64,000 nt of DNA from Jannaschia sp. GRR-S6-38 (GTDB taxonomy: Bacteria > Pseudomonadota > Alphaproteobacteria > Rhodobacterales > Rhodobacteraceae), in contig NZ_CP122537.1 of NCBI RefSeq assembly GCF_029853695.1, forward strand, positions 2,315,501 through 2,379,500. The letters run 5' to 3'. Shown one piece after another: positions 27,048-40,567 of the stretch (positions are counted from its first letter, which is position 1; every line of letters begins with the position of its first letter). The notes below the pieces were generated by a model, which was given only the letters and a program-made list of their open reading frames with translations, did no database searches and was not told the origin of the DNA. The position numbers were made by a program, and so were the translations under genes.

Positions 27048-27865
27048 GCGCCCGCGCCGGTCGCCAGGGCGATGCCCGCCAGGACCAGCAGCGCGGCGGC
27101 GAGCGCGCGGGGCGAGGGGATCTCGGCCAGGAGCAGCGCGCCGCCCAGCATCGCGATCACCGGCACCGAGAGCTGCGCCAGCCCGGCCGTCGCTAGCCCC
27201 ATGCGGGGCAGAACGCGGAAGAGGAGCGCATAGCCCAGCCCCGACGCCACCGCGCCCGAGGCGGCGGCCAGCCCGGCGCCGGCAGCCGTGACCGGCGCGC
27301 CCCACCAGAGCGGCGCGGCCAGCGCGAAAAGCCCCGCGGCCAGCAGGAAGTTCCCCGCCGTCCCGGCCAGCGGGCGCGGCTCGTATTTGCCGGCGAAGCT
27401 GTAGGCGGCCCAGCCCAGCCCGGCGACGATCATCAGCGCGACATCCACCGGGGCCGCGGGGCCAGCGCCCGGTGCCAGCAGCCAGACCAGCCCTGCGAGC
27501 GCGAGACCCATGCCCGCGAGCCGCGCGGGCCCCGCGCCCTCGCCGCGCGCGAGGCCCGTTGCGAAGAGCCCCAGCTGCACCGTCGCGAACAGGATCAGCG
27601 CGCCGAGGCCCGCGTCGAGGCTGCGATAGGCCAGGCTGAACCCAAGCAGATAGACCACCAGCGCGATCGCCGCGCCCCAGCGCCGCGCGCCGCGCAGCCC
27701 GATTCCGCGCCGCGCGGCCAGCGCCCAGAGGACCAGCGCGCCCGCGCCGACACGGATCGCGGCGAAGGCGAGCGGATCGGTGCCGTCCAGAACCCCCGCC
27801 CGGGTCAGAAGGGAATTCGCGGCCAGCAGCGTCATCGCCAGCGCGGTCAGGAGGACGGTCGACAT
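27017..27865 (-). CDS. DMT superfamily (EamA) transporter
   Basis: 282 residues, about ten helices arranged as two EamA repeats (LLAANSLLTRAGVLDGTDPL at the start; LSVPVIAMLGGALLLAEIPS near the end). Drug/metabolite exporters of this family move amino acids or small metabolites; the substrate cannot be predicted. The ATG at 27865 is preferred because it begins the first helix. Confidence 0.85.
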   Translation of the reverse strand: MSTVLLTALAMTLLAANSLLTRAGVLDGTDPLAFAAIRVGAGALVLWALAARRGIGLRGARRWGAAIALVVYLLGFSLAYRSLDAGLGALILFATVQLGLFATGLARGEGAGPARLAGMGLALAGLVWLLAPGAGPAAPVDVALMIVAGLGWAAYSFAGKYEPRPLAGTAGNFLLAAGLFALAAPLWWGAPVTAAGAGLAAASGAVASGLGYALLFRVLPRMGLATAGLAQLSVPVIAMLGGALLLAEIPSPRALAAALLVLAGIALATGAGAQRTMRSNGS

Positions 27866-27910
27866 GGCCGCCTTCGTGACCGCTCCGCGGGCGGGGCGCA
27901 ATCGCGGCGA

Positions 27911-28558
27911 TCAGTCCAGCGCCGCGCGCCCCGCCACGCTCAGCGCATAGACGCCCGGCCCCGTCCGCTCGAACCAGCCGTAATGGTTGTCGCGCAGGAT
28001 GCGCGTCGCCTGCGGCACCCCGGTGGCATCCCGCGCGTCCCGGCCCCGGCAGGGGCCCGCCCGTGCCAGATGGGCGGCCAGCGTGATCGCGTCGCGGCGA
28101 TAGGCGGTGATCCGCCCCGCGCGCGCCGGCCCGCCGCCCGCCTCGCTGTCGGGGCCGCGAGCGGCGAAGGCCCGCAGCAGCCGCTCGCGCGGCTTGGCGG
28201 TCAGGCGCGGGCGGAAGGGGCCGGGGTCGCAATGCGCGGTCACATGCCCGTCGCGCAGCCGCACGGTCAGCACGCCCAGCGCCAGCCGCCGGGCGAGCTT
28301 GAGGTTGGCGCGCAGCGCGACCAGCCCGCGCCGCCCCGCGGGGTCCGGCACGGCCAGGTAGACATGCGGCGTCACCGCCTGCCGGGCGATCCCCTGGTGG
28401 ATCAGCGCCAGGCTAAAGCCGGTCTTCAGCTCGACGATCACCGGCGGCTCCGCGCCGCGCAGCGCGACCACGTCGGCCGCGCCGATCTCGCCCTTCACGG
28501 CGTAGCCCTGGGCCTCCAGAAGCGCCTTCACCGGCGGGTAGAGATCGGTCTCGCGCAT
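27911..28558 (-). CDS. DUF2161 family PD-(D/E)XK-like protein
   Basis: 215 residues. The N-terminus resembles a restriction-like nuclease core: YPPVKALLEAQGYAVKGEIG, then ADVVALRG and VIVELKTGFSLALIHQGIAR (Asp and E-x-K in the right order). The family is DUF2161, annotated as a putative phosphodiesterase. The C-terminal part (NHYGWFERTGPGVYALSVAG) looks like a winged-helix segment. No DNA-modification partner lies nearby. Activity unproven. Confidence 0.8.
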   Translation of the reverse strand: MRETDLYPPVKALLEAQGYAVKGEIGAADVVALRGAEPPVIVELKTGFSLALIHQGIARQAVTPHVYLAVPDPAGRRGLVALRANLKLARRLALGVLTVRLRDGHVTAHCDPGPFRPRLTAKPRERLLRAFAARGPDSEAGGGPARAGRITAYRRDAITLAAHLARAGPCRGRDARDATGVPQATRILRDNHYGWFERTGPGVYALSVAGRAALD

Positions 28559-28640
28559 GGGTCCCCGTGACGTCCCCGTGACATTGCCCGCCGCTCAGGC
28601 TAAGGGCCGCCCCGATCCCTACTCAAGCACGGAACGCCCC

Positions 28641-29562
28641 ATGACCACCCTCGTCTTCGGCCACAAGTCCCCCGACACCGACTCGACGGCAAGCCCCATC
28701 GTCTGGGCCTGGTACATGACCGAGGTTCTGGGCCAGGACGCCCGGCCCGTCCTGCTGGGCGAGCCCAACACCGAGGCCGCCTTCATGCTGGAGCGCTGGG
28801 GCCTCGACCGCCCCGAGATCGTCGCGGACGTGGCCGAGGGGCAGGCCGTCGTCGTGGTCGACACCAACAATCCCGCCGAGCTGCCCGAGGGCATCGGCGG
28901 CGCCGACATCCGCCAGATCATCGACCATCACAAGCTCGCCGGCGGGCTGGAGACGAAGGGCCCGATCGACATCACCATCCGGCCGATGGCCTGCACCGCG
29001 ACCATCATGTACGACCTTATGGGGCAGGCGGTCTCGACCGCGCCGGAAGGCATCCGCGGGGCCATGCTGACGGCGATCCTGTCGGACACGCTCGAATTCC
29101 GCTCGCCCACCACCACCGATCACGACCGCGCCGTAGCCGAGCGCTTGGCCGGTGACCTTGGCGTCGATATCGGCGAGCTGGCGGGCCGGATGTTCGCCGC
29201 GAAGTCCGACGTCTCCGCCTTCTCCGAGGCGGAGCTTCTGCGCATGGATCTCGAAGGCCTACGAGGTCGAGGGCGTCAAGTTCCGGGTCTCCGTGCTGGA
29301 GACGACGGCCCCCGAGATGGTGCTGGCCCGCGCCGAGGCGCTGATGGCGGCGATGCCCGGGGTCGCGGCCGAGGACGGGGTCGACCACGTCCTCCTCTTC
29401 GTCGTCGACATCCTCAACGAGGAAGCGACGCTGCTGGTGCAGAACGACATCGTGCGCCGGCTGGCCGAGGCCAGCTTCGGCGTCGCGGTCACCGCCGACC
29501 GCGTCGTCCTGCCGGGGGTGATGAGCCGCAAGAAGCAGATCATCCCCGTACTGAAGATGTGA
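28641..29562 (+). pseudogene. ppaC: Manganese-dependent inorganic pyrophosphatase with single-base frameshift
   Basis: Family II pyrophosphatase (DHH fold). The first frame gives FGHKSPDTDSTASPIVWAWY, VVVDTNN and IDHHKLAGG, the metal-site motifs. At 29250-29256 the sequence reads CTC GAAG, and the frame turns into nonsense. Skipping one G (29253) gives LLRMDLKAYEVEGVKFRVSV in perfect continuation to the stop at 29562. The corrected gene has 307 codons, the normal family size. The rest is intact, so either the base is a sequence error or this is a very recent mutation. Confidence 0.85.
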
Positions 29563-29587
29563 GACGCGCCCCCACGCGCCCGGGCGA

Positions 29588-29746
29588 TCAGCCCGGGTTG
29601 CGGAAGACGAAGAGACCGATCGTCGCAATGAAGAGGAGGGTCAGCGCGACGAAGACCTCGGTTCCCACACCGCCATGGTCGTGGATGTTGCGCAGGAAGG
29701 TCGTCGTGCAGCGGGGAATGCCGCCGATCGTAACGCAGATGTTCAT
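29588..29746 (-). CDS. 52-residue single-helix membrane protein
   Basis: A small gene with AGGAGT five bases before the ATG. The protein starts MNICVTIGGIPRCTTTFLRN, continues IHDHGGVGTE, and ends with a hydrophobic helix (about 31-47, VFVALTLLFIATIGLFVF) before NPG. It has two cysteines and two histidines before the helix. Function unknown. It sits convergent to the pyrophosphatase gene, with an AT-rich palindrome upstream. Confidence 0.6.
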   Translation of the reverse strand: MNICVTIGGIPRCTTTFLRNIHDHGGVGTEVFVALTLLFIATIGLFVFRNPG

Positions 29747-29778
29747 CGCAGACTCCTGAAAGCAGTGACGGGCATTTC

Positions 29779-29792
29779 AGGCATAATTGCCT
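29779..29792. promoter_or_regulatory. Inverted repeat upstream of the 52-residue protein
   Basis: AGGCA-TAAT-TGCCT lies 33 bp upstream of the small gene start, in an AT-rich patch that probably holds its promoter. It may be an operator; the regulator is unknown. Confidence 0.35.
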
Positions 29793-29953
29793 CAGTAATG
29801 TGTCATGATCAGGGCACGGCCCATGCCCCATACGCGCCGGTCCGGTGACGTTTAGACAAATTCGAAGGAACCGTTTCCCCTGCGGCGCCAAAGCCGGTGC
29901 CGCCCACGCCTGTCCGGCCGAATCCTGCGCGAGCCAAACCTGCCCGGCGCGAC

Positions 29954-31954
<2,001 letters not shown>

Positions 31955-32065
31955 TCGCGGCCGAACCCCGCCGCCCGGGGCGCCGAACGCGCCGATATGT
32001 CTTGAAATCGTCAGATTGAGGGGCGAGACGCGCAGGGACCCGCATTGCCCGCCCCAAGGATTTGA

Positions 32066-34411
<2,346 letters not shown>

Positions 34412-34435
34412 GCCTCCAAAGACCTGAAAATGAAA

Positions 34436-34457
34436 AAGGCGCCCCGCGGGGCGCCTT
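34436..34457. terminator. Bidirectional hairpin terminator
   Basis: AAGGCGCCCC (34436-34445) pairs perfectly with GGGGCGCCTT (34448-34457) around GC. A-run before (GAAAAAGG) and T-rich after (CTTGTTTC) serve both strands. It lies between the convergent response regulator and DUF1150 genes. Confidence 0.8.
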
Positions 34458-34483
34458 GTTTCGTCCGAGCATGGAAGAGTCCG

Positions 34484-34714
34484 TCAGTGCACGCTGACCG
34501 GCTCCAGATCGTTCTGCCGCGCCAGCGAGAAGGCCAGGCCGCGGTCGCCCACCAGCGCCACCTGCTCGCCATCGGCGCGGTGCAGCGCGTAGAGCTCGTC
34601 CAGCCCGCCCTCGCGCGCCTCCTCGGCCACGGCGTCGGGGAGGTCCTCGATATCGACCTTCCGCACGTAGACCAGCGAGCCCGTCTTGCCGTTCATCATC
34701 TCCTGAAGGGTCAT
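34484..34714 (-). CDS. DUF1150 family protein
   Basis: 76 residues, with VYVRKVDIEDLPDAVAEEAR, LDELYALHRADGEQVALVGD and AFSLARQNDLEPVSVH. This matches DUF1150, typically encoded right after an hsp20 gene in Rhodobacterales and rhizobia. The start overlaps the hsp20 stop (ATGA), so it should be heat-induced with it. Function unknown. Confidence 0.87.
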   Translation of the reverse strand: MTLQEMMNGKTGSLVYVRKVDIEDLPDAVAEEAREGGLDELYALHRADGEQVALVGDRGLAFSLARQNDLEPVSVH

Positions 34715-35169
34715 CGGTCGTTCCTTTCGCGGGTCGGGGCGCGCCGGGCGGGGCTGGCGCGGCCGGTTTCGATGCGGATCGTCTGGACAACGTTCTGGGG
34801 CTGCGATCGTTGCAGATCGACATGCAGAAGCCCGGTCTCCAGTGTCGCACCCGCCACCTCGACGCCCTCGGCCAGCACGAAGGCGCGCTGGAACTGCCGC
34901 GAGGCGATGCCGCGATGCAGGTAGGTGCGGCCCTCCTCTTCGCGGCTGCGGCCCCGGATCACCAGCTGGCGGTCTTTCAGCGTGATCGACAGGTCCTCGT
35001 CCGAGAAGCCCGCCACGGCGAGCGTGATGCGAAACCCGCTCTCGCCCGTCTGTTCGATGTTGTAGGGCGGGTAGCCGTCGTTGCCGGTGCGCGCGGTGCG
35101 CTCCACCAGCCGTTCGAGCTGGTCGAAGCCCAGCAGGAAGGGATGCGTGCCGAAGGTCGGCTTGGTCAT
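34711..35169 (-). CDS. Hsp20/IbpA small heat shock protein
   Basis: 152 residues. The alpha-crystallin domain spans about residues 35-130 (YPPYNIEQTGESGFRITLAV, AGFSDEDLSITLKDRQLVIR, TYLHRGIASRQFQRAFVLAE). It holds denatured proteins for refolding. The usual C-terminal I-x-I anchor may correspond to TIRIE. The ATG at 35169 starts the family N-terminus TKPTFGTHPFLLGFD. It forms an operon with DUF1150 behind a sigma-32-like promoter. Confidence 0.93.
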   Translation of the reverse strand: MTKPTFGTHPFLLGFDQLERLVERTARTGNDGYPPYNIEQTGESGFRITLAVAGFSDEDLSITLKDRQLVIRGRSREEEGRTYLHRGIASRQFQRAFVLAEGVEVAGATLETGLLHVDLQRSQPQNVVQTIRIETGRASPARRAPTRERNDR

Positions 35170-35239
35170 GGTCGGGTCCTCGTCCTCAAGCGATCCGATA
35201 TGGACCCCGACCCGTGAGCGGCATCGGGGGATACACAAG

Positions 35240-35268
35240 ATGTGGGGTCGGGCCGGCCGGGCTGCAAG
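35240..35268 (-). promoter_or_regulatory. Heat-shock (RpoH-like) promoter of hsp20
   Basis: On the minus strand CTTGCA (35263-35268), 15 bp, then CCCCACAT (35240-35247) resembles the sigma-32 pattern CTTGAAA...CCCCATNT. It lies about 70 bp upstream of the hsp20 start, where a heat-shock promoter is expected. Confidence 0.5.
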
Positions 35269-35339
35269 ACCATTGGCTTGACGCCCGCGGACGGTGTAGG
35301 ACCCGGCCAGACCCGCACCGACCTGGGACCGCGCGCCGG

Positions 35340-35561
35340 ATGACCAAGCCCCCCGACCAGATGACGCATGAGGACGTGCTGCGCGTGAAGCTGGAGGTGC
35401 TGCGCCAGGATCACCGCGATCTCGACGCGGCCATCCAGGCGGTCGAGGAGCGTCCCGCGCCGGACATGCTGCTGATCAAGCGGCTGAAACTGCAGAAACT
35501 CAGCCTTAAGGACCGCATCGCGCGGATCGAGGACGAGCTGACCCCCGACATCATCGCCTGA
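35340..35561 (+). CDS. YdcH/DUF465 family small protein
   Basis: 73 residues, a helical hairpin: [20 protein letters not shown], then [20 protein letters not shown]. This is the YdcH/DUF465 pattern, common and of unknown role. It ends 7 bp before purE and is probably co-transcribed. The start may also be the internal ATG at 35361. Confidence 0.8.
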   Translation: MTKPPDQMTHEDVLRVKLEVLRQDHRDLDAAIQAVEERPAPDMLLIKRLKLQKLSLKDRIARIEDELTPDIIA

Positions 35562-35568
35562 GATCGCC

Positions 35569-36057
35569 ATGACCGACGCCACCCCCGCCGTGGGCCTGAT
35601 CATGGGCTCGCAATCCGACTGGGCCACCATGCAGGCCGCCGCCGAGATCCTCGACGCGCTGCACGTGCCCCACGAGGCGCGCATCGTCTCGGCCCACCGC
35701 ACGCCCGACCGGCTCTGGGAATACGGGCGCGGCGCCGCGGATCGCGGGCTCAAGGTCATCATCGCCGGCGCGGGCGGCGCGGCGCATCTGCCCGGCATGA
35801 TGGCGTCGAAGACGCGGCTGCCGGTGATCGGCGTGCCGGTGCAGACCAAGGCACTGTCCGGGGTCGATTCGCTCTACTCCATCGTGCAGATGCCCCGTGG
35901 CTTCCCGGTCGCCACAATGGCCATCGGTGCGGCGGGCGCGGCCAATGCCGGGCTGATGGCGGCGGGCATCCTCGCGCTGTCCGATGCGGCACTGGCGCAG
36001 CGGCTCGACGACTGGCGCGCGGCGCTCTCCGCCTCGATCCCCGAGACGCCGGAATAG
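35569..36057 (+). CDS. purE: 5-(carboxyamino)imidazole ribonucleotide mutase
   Basis: 162 residues. Converts N5-CAIR to CAIR in purine synthesis, using the product of PurK. Class I PurE motifs: [39 protein letters not shown], and [20 protein letters not shown]. It sits with purK 113 bp downstream. Confidence 0.96.
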   Translation: MTDATPAVGLIMGSQSDWATMQAAAEILDALHVPHEARIVSAHRTPDRLWEYGRGAADRGLKVIIAGAGGAAHLPGMMASKTRLPVIGVPVQTKALSGVDSLYSIVQMPRGFPVATMAIGAAGAANAGLMAAGILALSDAALAQRLDDWRAALSASIPETPE

Positions 36058-36109
36058 GCTCGCCGCCCGCCGCACCCCCTTTCCCCATCACGGGTCCTTC
36101 AATACTCCG

Positions 36110-36139
36110 GGGAGCGCGAGGGGCCGGCCCCTCGCTCCC
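36110..36139. repeat. Strong hairpin between purE and purK
   Basis: GGGAGCGCGAGGGGCC (36110-36125) pairs with GGCCCCTCGCTCCC (36126-36139), leaving a 2-nt bulge. The preceding TTCAATACTCCGGGG resembles an intergenic element often seen in Rhodobacterales genomes. There is no U-run, so it may be a dispersed repeat or mRNA stabiliser rather than a terminator. Confidence 0.5.
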
Positions 36140-36170
36140 GCCCGCCACCGCAAGCCCGAAGGGGTCCCCG

Positions 36171-37244
36171 ATGTCCGACCGTTCCACGCCGCTGCCCCCC
36201 GGATCGACCATCGGCATCCTCGGCGGCGGACAGCTCGGCCGGATGCTATCGGTCGCAGCCAGCCGGCTGGGCTACCTGACGCATATCTACGAGCCGGGCG
36301 CCGCGCCCGCGGGCCAGGTGGCCCATGCGCTCACCCAGGCCCCCTATGCGGACGAGGCCGCGCTGCGCGCCTTCGCCGCCGATGTCGACGTGATCACCTT
36401 CGAATTCGAGAACGTCCCCGCCACCGCGCTGGACCTGCTGGCCGAGACGGTGCCGATCCGGCCGGGTCTCGACGCGCTCGCCGTCAGCCAGGACCGGCTG
36501 ACCGAGAAGACCTTCCTGCAGGGCCTCGGCCTCGCCACCGCGCCGTTCCGCGACGTGCCCGACCTGCCGATGCTGCAGGCCGCGCTCGAGGAGCTGGGCA
36601 CCCCTGCGATCTTGAAGACCCGGCGGCTCGGCTATGACGGCAAGGGGCAGGTGCGCATCGTCGATCCGGCCGAGGCCGCCGACGCCTATGCCGCCATGGC
36701 CGGCACCGACGCGATCCTGGAAGGCTTCGTCGCCTTCGAGCGCGAGGTCTCGGTCATCGCCGCGCGCGGGCTCTCGGGCGAGGTCGTCTGTTTCGACCCC
36801 GGCGAGAACGTCCACCAGGGCGGCATCCTGCGAACCACCACCATCCCCGCCGAACTCTCGCCCGCGCTGCGCACCGATGCCGCGCTGCTGGCCGGCCGCA
36901 TCCTCAACGCGCTCGACTATGTGGGCGTGCTGGGGGTCGAGCTCTTCGTGACGCCGGCGGGCCTTCTCGTGAACGAGATCGCGCCGCGGGTGCACAATTC
37001 GGGCCACTGGACGCAGGCGGGTTGCGCGGTCGACCAGTTCGAGCAGCATATCCGCGCCGTGGCCGGCCTGCCGCTGGGCGACGGCAAGCGCCATGTCGAC
37101 GTGGTGATGGAAAACCTGATCGGCGACGACATGGACCGGCTGCCGGAGCTGCTCGCCGCGCCCGACACGCAGATCCATCTCTACGGCAAGGCCGAGACCC
37201 GCCCGGGCCGCAAGATGGGCCACGTCAACCGCATCCGACGCTGA
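36171..37244 (+). CDS. purK: 5-(carboxyamino)imidazole ribonucleotide synthase
   Basis: 357 residues, ATP-grasp enzyme making N5-CAIR from AIR, bicarbonate and ATP. Motifs: GILGGGQLGRML at the N-terminus, TFEFENVP, TRRLGYDGKGQ (ATP loop), EGFVAFEREVSVIAARG, and VNEIAPRVHNSGHWT. It supplies PurE. Confidence 0.96.
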   Translation: MSDRSTPLPPGSTIGILGGGQLGRMLSVAASRLGYLTHIYEPGAAPAGQVAHALTQAPYADEAALRAFAADVDVITFEFENVPATALDLLAETVPIRPGLDALAVSQDRLTEKTFLQGLGLATAPFRDVPDLPMLQAALEELGTPAILKTRRLGYDGKGQVRIVDPAEAADAYAAMAGTDAILEGFVAFEREVSVIAARGLSGEVVCFDPGENVHQGGILRTTTIPAELSPALRTDAALLAGRILNALDYVGVLGVELFVTPAGLLVNEIAPRVHNSGHWTQAGCAVDQFEQHIRAVAGLPLGDGKRHVDVVMENLIGDDMDRLPELLAAPDTQIHLYGKAETRPGRKMGHVNRIRR

Positions 37245-37316
37245 GACGGTCTTGCCCCGGGGCGTGAAACGCGGTCTTCGGGCACGATCCCGGACCCCAC
37301 GAAACGGCCCCGACCG

Positions 37317-38012
37317 ATGACCGAACGCCCGCACCGCAACTTCTACGGCCGCCGCAAGGGCAAGCATCTGAAGCCCGGCCACGCCCGCCTGCTCGAGGCC
37401 GACCTCTCGGATTATTCGCCGGGACCCGTCGACTGGGACGCCAATCCCGACCGCACGCCCCTGGATCTCGACGCGCTGTTTCCAGGCCGCGAGACCTGGC
37501 TGGAGATCGGCTTCGGCGGCGGCGAGCACATGATCCACCAGGCCGCACGGAACCCGCAGGCCGGCATCATCGGCGCGGAGCCCTATATCGACGGCGTCGC
37601 CAAGCTCCTGGCGAAGCTGCGGGAGTCGCAGGTGGACAATGTCCGCATCCATCCCGGCGATGCGCGCGACCTGATGGACGTGCTGCCCGAGGCCGGCATT
37701 GCCCGGGCCTTCCTGCTCTATCCCGATCCCTGGCCCAAGGCGCGCCACCACCGCCGCCGCTTCGTCACGCCCGAGCATCTGGAGCCCTTGGCCCGCGTGA
37801 TGCGCCCGGGGGCCGAGCTGCGCGTCGCGACCGACATTCCCGATTATGTGCGCCAGACGCTCGAACAGGTGCCCCGCCACGGCTTCACCTGGACGGCCGA
37901 GGGTCCCGCCGACTGGCGCGAACCCTGGTCCGACTGGACGCGCACCCGCTACGAAGCCAAGGCGATCCGCGAAGGCCGCACCCCGCATTACCTGACCTTC
38001 CGGCGCGGCTGA
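37317..38012 (+). CDS. trmB: tRNA (guanine-N7)-methyltransferase
   Basis: 231 residues. Methylates G46 in the tRNA variable loop with S-adenosylmethionine. SAM-binding EIGFGGGEHM, IGAEPYIDGVAKLL, and the signature LYPDPWPKARHHRRRFV are present. The N-terminal NFYGRRKGKHLKPGHARLLE is a usual alphaproteobacterial extension. Confidence 0.94.
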   Translation: MTERPHRNFYGRRKGKHLKPGHARLLEADLSDYSPGPVDWDANPDRTPLDLDALFPGRETWLEIGFGGGEHMIHQAARNPQAGIIGAEPYIDGVAKLLAKLRESQVDNVRIHPGDARDLMDVLPEAGIARAFLLYPDPWPKARHHRRRFVTPEHLEPLARVMRPGAELRVATDIPDYVRQTLEQVPRHGFTWTAEGPADWREPWSDWTRTRYEAKAIREGRTPHYLTFRRG

Positions 38013-38046
38013 CGCCCGGGATCTGCGGACCGCGTCTGGCCGCGCG

Positions 38047-39090
38047 CTAGGCGGGCACGTCCCAGGCCGCGCCGGGCGGGATCGCGCGGAACCGCTGCGC
38101 GGCGATGCCCTTGGCATCGAGCGCCGCGCGCAGCCGCTCCGGCGGCTCCTCCCGGGCCTCGTCGGTCAGCTGGAAGGTGCCCCAGTGATGCGCCAGCACG
38201 TGCCGCGCGCCGGCGATCTCCATGCCCGCGACGGCCTCCTCGGGGTTCTGGTGCTGGAACCGCATGAACCAGCGCGGCGCGTAGGCGCCGATGGGCAGGA
38301 TGGCCAGGCGGAAGGGCCCGTGCGCCGCCGCCGCCGCATAGGGCCGGCCTTCGTCGAATCCGGTGTCGCCGATATGCAGGATCTTGCCCGCCGCCGTCTC
38401 AATCGCGAAGCTGGCCCAGAGCGCGTGGCGCCGGTCGTTCGCGCCCCGCGCGCTCCAGTGGTGGCAGGGCAGCAGGCGGATCCGCGCGCCGTCGACGGCC
38501 AGCACCTCGCCCCAGTCGCCGGCCCGCGCGTCGAGCCCGGACACGCCCTCGCGCATGATCGTGTCGTTGCCCAGGGGCGTCAGCACGGGCATCGCGAACC
38601 GCTCGTGCAGCCGGCGCAGCGTGGCGATGTCCATGTGGTCGTAGTGATTGTGGCTCATCAGCACGGCGTCGATCGGCGGCAGGTCGGCGAAGGCCACTCC
38701 GGGCGCGGTGACCCGCGCGGGACCGGCGAAGCTGAAGGGACTGGCGCGCCGTGACCAGACCGGATCGGTCAGCAGGTTCAGCCCCGCGACCTGGATCAGC
38801 ACGGTGGCATGACCCACCATGGTGACGCGGAGATCCGTCACCCGTTCGGCCGGCTTCTCCTGGGTGATGCCCACCCGGTCCGGCCAGTCGGCCTTGTCGC
38901 CCGCGATCTGCCAGCGCAGCAGGTCGCGGAAGCCGCGCGGCGGCTGGCCGCCGGGGTTGAAGAACTCGGTGCCGTCGAAATGATCCGACGGGGGCCCGGC
39001 GTAGTAGCGGTTGCCCATCTTGGCCTCGCGAACGGTACAGGCTCCGATGCCCAGAAGGGCGCCGAGGCCGAGGAAGGTGCGACGTCTCAT
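38047..39090 (-). CDS. MBL-fold metallo-hydrolase lipoprotein (NAPE-PLD/UlaG-like)
   Basis: 347 residues. The N-terminus (MRRRTFLGLGALLGIGACTV) has twin arginines and a lipobox, so it is probably an exported lipoprotein. Metal ligands are in MVGHATVLIQ, LMSHNHYDHMD and HIGDTGFDEG. The pattern fits the NAPE-phospholipase D-like group of metallo-beta-lactamase hydrolases. Substrate unknown. The ATG at 39090 is chosen over GTG at 39096. Confidence 0.85.
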   Translation of the reverse strand: MRRRTFLGLGALLGIGACTVREAKMGNRYYAGPPSDHFDGTEFFNPGGQPPRGFRDLLRWQIAGDKADWPDRVGITQEKPAERVTDLRVTMVGHATVLIQVAGLNLLTDPVWSRRASPFSFAGPARVTAPGVAFADLPPIDAVLMSHNHYDHMDIATLRRLHERFAMPVLTPLGNDTIMREGVSGLDARAGDWGEVLAVDGARIRLLPCHHWSARGANDRRHALWASFAIETAAGKILHIGDTGFDEGRPYAAAAAHGPFRLAILPIGAYAPRWFMRFQHQNPEEAVAGMEIAGARHVLAHHWGTFQLTDEAREEPPERLRAALDAKGIAAQRFRAIPPGAAWDVPA

Positions 39091-39187
39091 GCCCACGTCT
39101 TAGCGCCCGGACGTCCGCTGCACAGCCCGGTGGACGTGCCCGGCGCCCCGGTCTATGCCCTGCGCGCACCACGCCCCGGAGAGCGCC

Positions 39188-40522
39188 ATGAGCCACGGCC
39201 CCGCCACCCCCCTGACCGCCGCCGCCGCGGGCCCGCTGACGGGCACGGCGCATGTGCCGGGCGACAAGTCGATCAGCCACCGCAGCCTGATCCTCGGCGC
39301 GATGACGGTGGGCGAGACCCGGGTGACCGGTCTTCTAGAGGGCCAGGACGTGCTCGACACCGGGCGCGCGATGCGAGCCTTCGGCGCGCAGGTCGAGAAG
39401 CAGGGCGACACCTGGGTGATCCACGGCGTCGGCACCGGCGGCCTGGCCGAGCCCGAGGACGTCATCGATTGCGGCAATTCGGGCACCGGCGTCCGGCTTC
39501 TGATGGGGGCCGCCGCCACCCATGGCTTCGCCGTGACCTATACCGGCGACGCGAGCCTGCGCTCGCGCCCCATGGCGCGCGTGACCGACCCGCTGGCGCT
39601 GTTCGGCGCGCGGGCCTATGGCCGCTCGGGCGGGCGGCTGCCGATGACCGTCGTCGGCGCGGCCGAGCCGGTCCCGGTGCGCTACGTCACGCCCGTGCCG
39701 TCGGCGCAGGTGAAGTCGGCGGTGCTTCTGGCGGGGCTGAACGCGCCGGGCGAGACCGTGGTGATCGAGCGCGAGGCGACGCGCGACCATTCCGAGCGGA
39801 TGCTGCGCGGCTTCGGCGCCGAGATCACGGTCGAGGACACATCCGAGGGCCGCGTCATCGCCCTGACCGGTCAGCCGGAGCTGCGGCCGCAGACCATCGT
39901 CGTGCCCCGCGACCCGTCCAGCGCGGCCTTCCCGGTCTGCGCGGCGCTGATCGTGCCCGGCTCGGATGTGCTGGTGCCGAATATCGGGCTTAACCCCACC
40001 CGCGCGGGCCTGTTCGAGACGCTGCGCGACATGGGTGCGGACCTGACCTACGAGAACGCGCGCGAGGAGGGCGGCGAGCCCGTGGCCGACCTGCGCGCCC
40101 GCTTCTCGCCCGCGATGAAGGGGATTGAGGTGCCGCCCGAGCGCGCAGCCTCGATGATCGACGAATATCCGATCCTCTCGGTCGTGGCGGCGAATGCCGA
40201 GGGCACGACCGTGATGCGCGGCGTCAAGGAGCTGCGCGTCAAGGAGAGCGACCGGATCGACGCGATGGCCACCGGCCTCCGCGACGCCGGGGTCACCGTG
40301 CGCGACGGCGCCGACTGGTGGAAGGTGGAGGGCCGCGGCCCCGGCGGCGTGACCGGCGGCATCACCGCGGCCACGCATCTCGACCACCGGATCGCCATGT
40401 CCTTCCTGATCCTCGGGATGGCCTCGCAGAAGCCGGTGACGGTCGACGATGCCGGCCCCATCGCTACCAGCTTCCCGATCTTCCGGGACCTGATGACCGC
40501 GCTGGGTGCGACCTTCTCCTGA
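39188..40522 (+). CDS. aroA: 3-phosphoshikimate 1-carboxyvinyltransferase, class II-like
   Basis: 444 residues. Joins phosphoenolpyruvate to shikimate-3-phosphate (EPSP synthase). [21 protein letters not shown]-like [41 protein letters not shown] and [16 protein letters not shown] place it with class II (Agrobacterium CP4-type) enzymes. The position that is Ala in the glyphosate-tolerant CP4 enzyme is Gly99 here (GNSGTG), as in sensitive enzymes. It lies near cmk, its usual neighbour, with three other genes between. Confidence 0.95.
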   Translation: MSHGPATPLTAAAAGPLTGTAHVPGDKSISHRSLILGAMTVGETRVTGLLEGQDVLDTGRAMRAFGAQVEKQGDTWVIHGVGTGGLAEPEDVIDCGNSGTGVRLLMGAAATHGFAVTYTGDASLRSRPMARVTDPLALFGARAYGRSGGRLPMTVVGAAEPVPVRYVTPVPSAQVKSAVLLAGLNAPGETVVIEREATRDHSERMLRGFGAEITVEDTSEGRVIALTGQPELRPQTIVVPRDPSSAAFPVCAALIVPGSDVLVPNIGLNPTRAGLFETLRDMGADLTYENAREEGGEPVADLRARFSPAMKGIEVPPERAASMIDEYPILSVVAANAEGTTVMRGVKELRVKESDRIDAMATGLRDAGVTVRDGADWWKVEGRGPGGVTGGITAATHLDHRIAMSFLILGMASQKPVTVDDAGPIATSFPIFRDLMTALGATFS

Positions 40523-40567
40523 TCCCGCGCGCGTTCGACGGATCGCCGGCGCGGTGACGCCCCGCCC

